NCBI GenBank assembly: GCA_045640525.1
Contig: JAZUFE010000029.1
Location: 48,434-112,433, forward strand
Reading direction: 5' to 3'
From: JAILLW01 sp045640525
Lineage (GTDB): Bacteria > Bacillota > Clostridia > Lachnospirales > Lachnospiraceae
Length of the DNA stretch: 64,000 bases
Of the stretch, positions 35,939 to 43,019 are shown piece by piece (position 1 is the first letter of the stretch; each line of letters starts with the position of its first letter). The notes under the pieces were generated by a model. The model searched no databases. It was not told the origin of the DNA and was given only the letters and a program-made list of their open reading frames with translations. The position numbers and the translations under genes were made by a program.

Positions 35939-35967
35939 TTTACAAAAATATAACCATTGGATATAAT
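35939..35967 (+). promoter_or_regulatory. Promoter for the UvrD-type helicase gene
   Basis: TTTACA (35939-35944), 17-base spacer, TATAAT (35962-35967). The predicted start near 35974 lies upstream of the TTG start codon at 35999 but downstream of a possible TTG at 35957, which helps to fix the translation start. Confidence 0.72.
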
Positions 35968-35998
35968 AGTGTTACCATTATTATATCCGAGGTTTTTC

Positions 35999-37894
35999 TT
36001 GATAAGTCTGTCCGAATCTCAAAAGAAAGCAATTGAACATATAGCCGGACCTGCAATAGTGATAGCCGGACCCGGTAGCGGCAAAACGCTAACCATAGTC
36101 AACAGGATTATTAATCTTATTAATAGCGGAGTTGATTCTTCTTCAATAGCCGTATTGACGTTTTCTAAAACCGCAGCATTAAACATGAATGAAAGGCTTG
36201 TTAAAGCAATTGGACCGACGGATGCGTTTTTAGGTACATTTCACTCGCTTGCATATGGAATTTTGAGAACATCTTTCGGCCTCGAAGACGTTTGTGTTTT
36301 AAGCGAAAGCGAAAAAAGAAAAATGCTCGGACAAATTGTTACTAACCATGGCCTTGATGAGACTTATGATTCTGAATTAATCATCAAAATTCTGAATACA
36401 ATTTCCAAGCAAAAGAACAGTAATGAATATAAAAAGATAAGTGTTAACGTTTATTCGGAATCTGTCAGTGCAGAGCAGCTTGATGAAATAATTACCGAAT
36501 ATGAGGAATTCATTCAAGAAACCGGCAAAATAGATTTTGATGACATGATTATTAAATGTCTTGATAAACTTTCGCTAAACAATGAAATTCTTCAAAAGTA
36601 TCGAAATAGATATGAGTATATCTTGATTGACGAATTTCAGGACATCAATCCGCCTCAGTATGAATTGATTATGCAAATCAAAAATTCAAATAACAATATC
36701 TTTGTAGTAGGGGACGATGATCAGGCCATATATGGTTTCAGAGGTTCTGCTCCCAATGTGATGCAGAAATTTATCGATGATTTCCCCGGCGCAAAATGCA
36801 TATATTTGACCGATAACTACAGAAGCTGTGAAAACATAATATCTTTGGCGACGAGAGTAATTGATGATAACAAAGTAAGAATGCATAAGGATTTTGGATC
36901 TAAAAAAGCAGGCGGAACAGTATGCATCAAATGCCTTGAATCTCGAAAAGAAGAGGAAGAGTATATCTATAAAATGTTGAGGAATATATCAAAAGAAGAG
37001 GCAGACAGCACTGCAATAATTCTAAGAACCAACAGAGAAGTTGCCCTATATACCTCATATCTTAAAAGCCGCGGTATTCAAATAAGAGAAATAAGAAAAA
37101 CCGTAAGTATATTTAATTCCAAGGAAATGGAAGATATCAAGGCGTTTCTAAGATTCGTGTATGAAGGGGAGAAACGTCGGGATTTGATGGTGTTTTTGAA
37201 CAAACCCAATATCTATTTGCAAAGAGCAGCGTTTAGTAGTGAAACGGTTAATAAGGATGATGTATTGAAGTATTATCGGAATAACTTAGCAATGCAAAAC
37301 ACTCTGAATAACTATTTCGAAAAAATCAATCTGGCCAAACAAATGCCGACTTCGTTGGCCATCAGGCTGTTTTTCAAGAGCATGGGATATGAGAAATACG
37401 TATTGGAGAAGGAAAAGAATTTATCAAATATCAATGTTTTGAAAGATAATCTTAAAACCATATCGGGAATTTTTGATAAATATAAAGGTGATATCGGTGT
37501 GGATGCTTATGTCGAAAATATGCGAAGCGAATATGAAGGCAACAAACAAGAGCGGTCAATCAGCCCGGGAGTGAAGGTTATGACAATGCACGCTTCTAAA
37601 GGTCTTGAATTTGAAAATGTTATTCTTCCGGACATTAATGAGGGAGTAATCCCGGCCAAAAATATGAGTGAAGAAGAACTGGAAGAGGAACGAAGATTGT
37701 TCTATGTGGCGGTTACCAGGGCGATTTCAAATTTGACCATAATTTCCACCAAAGAAAGGAATCGCGATGTTTCACGATTCCTTAAATCAAATGACCAAAC
37801 TCTCTATTCCAATATTTCATCAAATTCCGCATTGTCCAAAAATTCATCAAAAGCATCGGCGACAGCTTCATATTCATCATCATCGTCGATGTAA
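35999..37894 (+). CDS. UvrD/Rep-family DNA helicase (superfamily 1)
   Basis: A 631-residue ATP-dependent 3'-5' helicase. Motifs in order: SESQKKAIEH (Q-motif), AGPGSGKT (Walker A), YILIDEFQDINPPQYE (Walker B), VVGDDDQAIYGFRGS, TDNYRS, MTMHASKGLEFENV and VAVTRAISNLTI. It is about 90 residues shorter than PcrA. The start is taken at TTG 35999, which has GAGG upstream. The last 30 codons run antisense through the end of the DUF1292 gene, giving a Ser/Ala-rich tail (from about residue 602) instead of the usual RNA-polymerase-binding tail. Likely role in repair or replication-fork processing; it is smaller than standard PcrA and may be a paralogue. Confidence 0.87.
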   Translation: MISLSESQKKAIEHIAGPAIVIAGPGSGKTLTIVNRIINLINSGVDSSSIAVLTFSKTAALNMNERLVKAIGPTDAFLGTFHSLAYGILRTSFGLEDVCVLSESEKRKMLGQIVTNHGLDETYDSELIIKILNTISKQKNSNEYKKISVNVYSESVSAEQLDEIITEYEEFIQETGKIDFDDMIIKCLDKLSLNNEILQKYRNRYEYILIDEFQDINPPQYELIMQIKNSNNNIFVVGDDDQAIYGFRGSAPNVMQKFIDDFPGAKCIYLTDNYRSCENIISLATRVIDDNKVRMHKDFGSKKAGGTVCIKCLESRKEEEEYIYKMLRNISKEEADSTAIILRTNREVALYTSYLKSRGIQIREIRKTVSIFNSKEMEDIKAFLRFVYEGEKRRDLMVFLNKPNIYLQRAAFSSETVNKDDVLKYYRNNLAMQNTLNNYFEKINLAKQMPTSLAIRLFFKSMGYEKYVLEKEKNLSNINVLKDNLKTISGIFDKYKGDIGVDAYVENMRSEYEGNKQERSISPGVKVMTMHASKGLEFENVILPDINEGVIPAKNMSEEELEEERRLFYVAVTRAISNLTIISTKERNRDVSRFLKSNDQTLYSNISSNSALSKNSSKASATASYSSSSSM

Positions 37895-38136
37895 CCAAGT
37901 TCAGGCTCTTCGTTGGGATTATTTGGATTTTCTTTATATCTGTAGAACCAAACTTCTCCTTCTTCGTTTCCTTCACCGTTTTCATCAAGAGGGAGAAGTA
38001 CGATATAATCCTGCTTGTTTACTTCCAAAATTGTAACAACGGCACACTCTACATCTGTATCGTCTTCCAAAGTTATTGTTACCGTCATCTCTTCTTCGGT
38101 GTTTTCGTATGATTCAAAAGTGTTGTTTTTAGACAT
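37804..38136 (-). CDS. DUF1292-family acidic protein
   Basis: A 110-residue, very acidic cytoplasmic protein. The core (VTITLEDDTDVECAVV, YIVLLPLDENG, EVWFYRY) matches the DUF1292/YrzB pattern, whose function is unknown. The C-terminal 35 residues are mostly Asp, Glu and Ala. The start at 38136 has GGAAGG correctly placed; a longer in-frame start to 38193 has no ribosome site. The gene is convergent with the helicase and shares 91 bases with it. It is one of only two minus-strand genes in the window. Confidence 0.8.
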   Translation of the reverse strand: MSKNNTFESYENTEEEMTVTITLEDDTDVECAVVTILEVNKQDYIVLLPLDENGEGNEEGEVWFYRYKENPNNPNEEPELGYIDDDDEYEAVADAFDEFLDNAEFDEILE

Positions 38137-38166
38137 TATTTTTTCCTTCCGTATTTTGTTTTTCGA

Positions 38167-38194
38167 TTGATATTGTAACACATTATGATACAAT
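38167..38194 (+). promoter_or_regulatory. Promoter giving a probable leaderless mRNA for the second acyltransferase
   Basis: TTGATA (38167-38172), 16-base spacer and TACAAT (38189-38194) with a TG extension (38186-38187). The usual start distance would put +1 at about 38200-38202, on or beside the ATG at 38202. Confidence 0.6.
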
Positions 38195-38201
38195 CATACA
38201 C

Positions 38202-39272
38202 ATGGAAAAGGGACTTAATAAAAATCACACCAAAATGTTGCAGGGCCTTGCTATATTGATGATGCTTTATCATCACCTGTTTTCAACTCCCGAAGCTTTG
38301 GGAGTCGAGTACAGCTCGCTGCTTAAGTTCGGTGATGTCAATATTGAACTTCATATGGCATGGTTTTTTAAAATATGCGTGGCAATCTATGCATTTGTAA
38401 GCGGCTATGGTTTGTATAAGTCGTTTATCAATTCAAAGGCTGGAAAGTCGCTGTCATTTTGGGAAATATTGAAGAGCGATTATGTAATTGTACTTAAAAA
38501 ACTTTTTTCCTTTTATACCGTCTATTGGCTGGTGTTTATTATTTTCGTTCCGATAGGTTTCGTATTCTATGATAAGCAATTTAATATCAAAGAATTTGTC
38601 ATGAATTTTCTTGGTATTGAAAGCACATATAACGGAGCCTGGTGGTATGTATTGCAATATTTGAAAATGCTGCTGACCCTGCCTTTGGTTGATGCTGTCT
38701 TTACACATTTTAAAGAAATCAAAGAGACAATAATTAAATATTCCATTGTGCTTATTGCATTGGTGATTGCTTTGTTTATGTATTTTTCGTACAAAGATAT
38801 ATTCTATGAGATTATTAACTTCTTTCAACCGGCATTTTATCTTTGCTTTTTGATGGGATATTTATTCTCACGATTCGGAGTTTATGAATTTGTTTACAAA
38901 ATAATTCCTTCAAGACTATTGTATACTTTGGCAGTAATCGGATTTATCGCGGTCATTGTCGTAAGAGTTAAGATGGCCAAGGATGCATCGTCTGCCGGCT
39001 TTGATTTTCTGTTTGTATGCGTTTTTGCCTACGGTTTTGCGGTAATAACCGAGATGTTGCCTCAAATTTGCAAATTTTTCAATTTTTTTGGACAATATTC
39101 TACAATTATGTGGCTTACACATGTATTCTACTATGATCACTATGCCAAACCTTTGGTTATGTTCGGAAGGCAAAGTACATTTATTTATTTAACTTTGCTT
39201 ATATTGAGTCTGATTACGGCAATTGTTTTGAATAAACTTATTACGATTTTCAAACATAAGATTTTATGCTAA
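38202..39272 (+). CDS. Acyltransferase family 3 membrane protein
   Basis: A 356-residue protein with about ten membrane helices, starting MEKGLNKNHTKMLQG and continuing LAILMMLYHHLF, the conserved N-terminal helix with active-site-type His residues. Late motif: STIMWLTHVFYYDHY. It belongs to the acyltransferase-3 family that modifies surface glycans. No ribosome binding site precedes the start codon, and the promoter places the transcript start at or next to it. It lies upstream of the GH13-like and GtrA genes. Confidence 0.78.
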   Translation: MEKGLNKNHTKMLQGLAILMMLYHHLFSTPEALGVEYSSLLKFGDVNIELHMAWFFKICVAIYAFVSGYGLYKSFINSKAGKSLSFWEILKSDYVIVLKKLFSFYTVYWLVFIIFVPIGFVFYDKQFNIKEFVMNFLGIESTYNGAWWYVLQYLKMLLTLPLVDAVFTHFKEIKETIIKYSIVLIALVIALFMYFSYKDIFYEIINFFQPAFYLCFLMGYLFSRFGVYEFVYKIIPSRLLYTLAVIGFIAVIVVRVKMAKDASSAGFDFLFVCVFAYGFAVITEMLPQICKFFNFFGQYSTIMWLTHVFYYDHYAKPLVMFGRQSTFIYLTLLILSLITAIVLNKLITIFKHKILC

Positions 39273-39275
39273 AAT
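39267..39275 (+). promoter_or_regulatory. Extended -10 promoter candidate for the GH13-like gene
   Basis: TGCTAAAAT overlaps the end of the acyltransferase gene, 26 bases before the next start. No clear -35 is seen. The same TATGCTAAAAT string occurs before mreB. Confidence 0.35.
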
Positions 39276-39301
39276 AAGATGTTATTTTATGGGAGAAAGT
39301 A

Positions 39302-41164
39302 ATGAATTTATTGAATATTATACATTTTAAACCATATAGAGCCGGCGTTTATCACATGGGAGAAAATTATGCTCCTTGCGGTAAAGGATTGGCTTTTTCT
39401 TTTGATGCGGGTCATGTTTTAAACAAGAACGAAAAGGCCGGCTTGATAATTTACGATAAGAATTCCGAAAAGAAGATACTTTTTGATACAACAATCCATA
39501 CGGGGTCTATATACGGCGTATGTATTGACGAAGTTTTTGAAGAAGATGTTGTTAAGTACAATTTCTTGCTGAATGATGAAATTATTTTGGATAAGAATGC
39601 GCAATTTTTCGACGGTAATGAGAAATTCGGAATAAATGTTTATCCCGGAGAGGTTAAGTCCTGCTACTGTACCCAAGATTACCAATGGTCGGAAAACGAA
39701 AGACCTAAATATAAATACAGCGATTTAATACTTTATGGTCTTAATGTAAGAGCGTTTACCGAACACAAATCTTCTAAAGTAGAAAACAAAGGTACATATG
39801 AGGGAATAACAGAAAAAATTCCTTATCTTAAAGACCTGGGAATAAACGGCGTGGTATTGATGCCGTCCTACGAATTCGACGAATGTCTTGGTCAAAAGAA
39901 TAAGAGCAATAAGCCCAAATCAATCGAAGAGGCCAAGAAGGCTGCATACGAGGATGCTAAAAATATACGCAATCGAATTAACTGCTGGGGATTTTGCGAA
40001 GGTTATTATTTAGCCCCCAAACGTTCATATTCTGCCGGAAAGAATCCAATATACGGTTTCAAAAAGATGGTTGAGGAACTGCATAATAACGGAATAGAGG
40101 TTTTCATGCAATTCTATTTCGCCCCCGGAATAAATCAGTGTGAGATTTCGGAAATATTGAAATTTTGGGTGTATGAATATCATATAGACGGATTCAGAAT
40201 TGAGGGATTCTATATTCCTCACAGATTGTTATTGAGTGAACCTGCACTTAAGGATACCAAGATGTGGTTTAGGTATATTCCAAAAGAGGATATGCAGGAT
40301 ATTGATACCGAGAATAATTTATGGGCATCCGATAACGGAAACTTCAGAAATGATATAAGGCGCTTCCTTAAAGGCGATGAAGGAATGGTACAGCCGTTTA
40401 TCGGCTATCAAAAATCGATTGGAAATGGGTATCGTCTGATTAATTATTTATGCGACTATGACGGTTTTTCTTTGAGAGATTTGTATACATACGAAAGAAA
40501 ACATAACGAATCAAACGGAGAGAACAATTCGGACGGTACCGAATACAATTACAGCTGGAACTGCGGTATTGAAGGCGAAACCAAGAAAAAATACATTGTA
40601 TTGCTTAGAAATAAGCAAATCAAAAATGCCATTGCAATGCTTATGCTGTGTGCAGGAACACCCTATATTTTTGCCGGAGATGAATTCGGAGATACCAGAC
40701 AAGGAAACAATAACGCGTATTGTCAGGATAACGAAATCGGACATGTGGTTTGGAAAGATACCGTATCATCAAATGAAATTCTTGAGTTCAGTAAGAAAAT
40801 GATCAGGCTTAGGCGAAACAATAAAATCTTTAGAATGGAATCCGAAATGAAAAATTCGGATACTATGTCTGTAGGATATCCTGATTTAAGTTATCATGGA
40901 TTTGAAGCCTGGAGGCCGGATGTCGGATACAATTCAAGAATGCTCGGGATGTTCTTCTGCGGCGATTATGCACAGGATAATACATCGGGTTCATTCTATG
41001 TCGGTATCAATATGCATTGGGAGAATCACAGACTTGCGGTACCTAAATTGAAAGGTCAAAAGAAGTTTTATAAGATTATAGATACCAGTAATTCCTCGGG
41101 AACGTCCAAGGATCATGAAATTCCGATAGGAGAGAGGTCAATAGCTGTATTTAAGGCAGAATAG
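39302..41164 (+). CDS. GH13-like (GlgX/pullulanase-type) protein without standard catalytic residues
   Basis: A 620-residue protein with an N-terminal CBM48-like beta domain (about 10-110) and an alpha-amylase barrel of the isoamylase/GlgX type. Family landmarks are clear: LNVRAFTEHKSS (148-158), GTYEGITEKIPYL, DNGNFRNDIRRFLKG (344-358), SNGENNSDGTEYNYSWNCG and AGTPYIFAGDEFG. However, the nucleophile site FRxD reads FRIE (E301), the DxxxNH region reads MQFYFAP (269-275), the acid/base Glu region has no equivalent, and the conserved HD reads Y386-D387. It is therefore probably not a standard glycan hydrolase. It may bind glycans or have a changed chemistry. Confidence 0.78.
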   Translation: MNLLNIIHFKPYRAGVYHMGENYAPCGKGLAFSFDAGHVLNKNEKAGLIIYDKNSEKKILFDTTIHTGSIYGVCIDEVFEEDVVKYNFLLNDEIILDKNAQFFDGNEKFGINVYPGEVKSCYCTQDYQWSENERPKYKYSDLILYGLNVRAFTEHKSSKVENKGTYEGITEKIPYLKDLGINGVVLMPSYEFDECLGQKNKSNKPKSIEEAKKAAYEDAKNIRNRINCWGFCEGYYLAPKRSYSAGKNPIYGFKKMVEELHNNGIEVFMQFYFAPGINQCEISEILKFWVYEYHIDGFRIEGFYIPHRLLLSEPALKDTKMWFRYIPKEDMQDIDTENNLWASDNGNFRNDIRRFLKGDEGMVQPFIGYQKSIGNGYRLINYLCDYDGFSLRDLYTYERKHNESNGENNSDGTEYNYSWNCGIEGETKKKYIVLLRNKQIKNAIAMLMLCAGTPYIFAGDEFGDTRQGNNNAYCQDNEIGHVVWKDTVSSNEILEFSKKMIRLRRNNKIFRMESEMKNSDTMSVGYPDLSYHGFEAWRPDVGYNSRMLGMFFCGDYAQDNTSGSFYVGINMHWENHRLAVPKLKGQKKFYKIIDTSNSSGTSKDHEIPIGERSIAVFKAE

Positions 41165-41171
41165 GTAGATT

Positions 41172-41609
41172 ATGAAAAAACTGATTGAACTGTTTAAAAA
41201 ATATGAAGAAGGGATAAGTTATTTGTTCTGGGGCGGTATTGCTTTTGTTTTGAGCATGTTTTTGTTCTGGCTCTTTACGGCAGATACAATGCCGTTTGGC
41301 TGGGGCGAAGTTACTGCCAACAATGTCGATTGGGTAATCTGCGTAATATTTACGTTTTTCACCAATAAGATTTTCGTGTTCAAGAGCAAAACTTCCTCTT
41401 GGCAAAAGTTTTTGATTGAATTCGGCGAATTTGCATTGGCCAGACTCTTTACATTGGTTTTGGAAGACGGAGTTTTGTATCTTCTTTGCGATGTGTTCGG
41501 ATGGAAAACTCAGATATTGCAGGTTGCAGCGAAACTTATCGGTCAATTTGTCGTTATCGTAACGAATTATATATTGTCAAAATTAATAGTATTTAGGAAA
41601 AAGAAATAA
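41172..41609 (+). CDS. GtrA-family membrane protein
   Basis: A 145-residue protein with four predicted membrane helices and the family pattern (YLFWGGIAFVLSMFLFW, NKIFVFKSK, and a terminal NYILSKLIVFRKK). GtrA proteins help to move polyprenyl-linked sugars across the membrane for O-antigen or teichoic-acid glycosylation. It starts 7 bases after the GH13-like gene and abuts miaB. The two acyltransferases and the polytopic protein upstream give a consistent surface-glycan theme. Confidence 0.83.
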   Translation: MKKLIELFKKYEEGISYLFWGGIAFVLSMFLFWLFTADTMPFGWGEVTANNVDWVICVIFTFFTNKIFVFKSKTSSWQKFLIEFGEFALARLFTLVLEDGVLYLLCDVFGWKTQILQVAAKLIGQFVVIVTNYILSKLIVFRKKK

Positions 41610-43019
41610 ATGGATAAAAACGAAAGCATAATTCAAAAGGAATATATTAAAAAGGCTAAGGCTTATGTCAGTGACTTTGAAAAGCTCATAGGACATAAGC
41701 CTTCGGCTTGTGTTACAACATTCGGCTGTCAGATGAATGCAAGAGATTCCGAAAAACTTGCCGGGATATTAAAAGAGACAGGATTTGAGGTTACCGAGGA
41801 TGAAAATGCTGATTTCGTAATTTACAACACCTGTACGGTCAGAGATAACGCTAATCAAAGAGTATACGGAAGATTGGGCAATCTTCATGCAATGAAGAAG
41901 AAAAATCCGAATAAAAAAATTGCACTTTGCGGATGTATGATGCAGGAAGCTACGGTTATCGAAAAAATTAAGGAATCATATCGATTCGTGGATTTGATTT
42001 TTGGAACTCATAATATATTCAAATTCGCACAACTTCTGTGCCAAATGTTTGAAAGTAAAGATATGATTATTGACATTTGGGAAGATACAGATCAAATTGT
42101 AGAAGATTTACCGGTAGACAGAAAGTTTAGATTCAAATCCGGAATAAACATAATGTTTGGTTGCAACAATTTCTGCTCATACTGTATTGTGCCCTATGTA
42201 CGAGGAAGAGAAAGATCAAGGAATCCTCAAGAGATTATTGAAGAGATAACAAACCTTGTAAAAGACGGCGTTAAGGAAATAATGCTTCTTGGGCAGAATG
42301 TTAATTCGTATGGCAAAAATTTGGAAAATCCGATTTCATTTGCTCAATTACTCAAAGAGGTTGAAAAAATAGAGGGACTTGAGAGAATAAGATTTATGAC
42401 TTCACATCCTAAGGATTTGTCCGATGAGTTAATTGAAGTCATGAAAAATTCAAAGAAAATATGCAGGCATTTGCATCTGCCGCTTCAATCGGGTTCTACC
42501 GAAATCCTTAAGAAAATGAACAGACGATATACGAAGGAGCAGTACATAGCCTTAGCCGAGAAAATCAGAAAAGAAATACCTGACATTGCAATAACTACGG
42601 ATATAATTGTCGGTTTTCCGGGAGAGACAAGAGAAGATGTTGATGAGACTATTGATGTAATAAAGAAAGTTAAATTTGATAATGCCTTTACTTTCATTTA
42701 TTCCAAAAGAACGGGTACACCGGCTGCCGCAATGGAAAATCAGGTTCCGGAAGATGAAGTTAAATACAATTTTGACAGACTTTTGGCGGTTGTTCAGGAA
42801 ACTGCCAAAGAGGCTGTAAGCAAATATGAAGGAATGATTATGGAAGCTCTTGTTGAGGGAATCAATGAACAGGACGCTTCTTATGTAACGGGAAGATTAT
42901 CAAACAATACCATTGTTCATTTTAAAGCGGATGAATCAATTATAGGAAGCATTGTTCCCGTTAAACTGGTTAAATGCCAAGGATTCTATTATTTGGGTGA
43001 AATATGTCCGAAGAATTAA
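41610..43019 (+). CDS. miaB: tRNA-2-methylthio-N6-dimethylallyladenosine synthase MiaB
   Basis: A 469-residue radical SAM methylthiotransferase that modifies A37 of tRNAs. The N-terminal UPF0004 domain provides C40 (FGCQMNARDSE), C75 and C109 for the auxiliary cluster. The radical SAM motif is C185, C189, C192 (CNNFCSYC). A C-terminal TRAM domain (about 400-465) binds tRNA. The start codon directly follows the gtrA stop. MiaA, which makes its substrate i6A37, is encoded three genes downstream. Confidence 0.94.
   Translation: MDKNESIIQKEYIKKAKAYVSDFEKLIGHKPSACVTTFGCQMNARDSEKLAGILKETGFEVTEDENADFVIYNTCTVRDNANQRVYGRLGNLHAMKKKNPNKKIALCGCMMQEATVIEKIKESYRFVDLIFGTHNIFKFAQLLCQMFESKDMIIDIWEDTDQIVEDLPVDRKFRFKSGINIMFGCNNFCSYCIVPYVRGRERSRNPQEIIEEITNLVKDGVKEIMLLGQNVNSYGKNLENPISFAQLLKEVEKIEGLERIRFMTSHPKDLSDELIEVMKNSKKICRHLHLPLQSGSTEILKKMNRRYTKEQYIALAEKIRKEIPDIAITTDIIVGFPGETREDVDETIDVIKKVKFDNAFTFIYSKRTGTPAAAMENQVPEDEVKYNFDRLLAVVQETAKEAVSKYEGMIMEALVEGINEQDASYVTGRLSNNTIVHFKADESIIGSIVPVKLVKCQGFYYLGEICPKN

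Noticed and set aside
35957..35998. N-terminal extension of the UvrD-type helicase from TTG 35957
   Set aside because: This codon lies upstream of the predicted transcript start and overlaps the -10 box; TTG 35999 has GAGG upstream and fits the family start.
38137..38193. 19-codon extension of the DUF1292 protein
   Set aside because: No ribosome site, and it would run through the promoter region of the divergent acyltransferase gene; GGAAGG supports 38136.
39270..39287. AAAATAA/TTATTTT hairpin after the second acyltransferase as a terminator
   Set aside because: All-A/T stem with no following T-run; more likely chance in AT-rich sequence.
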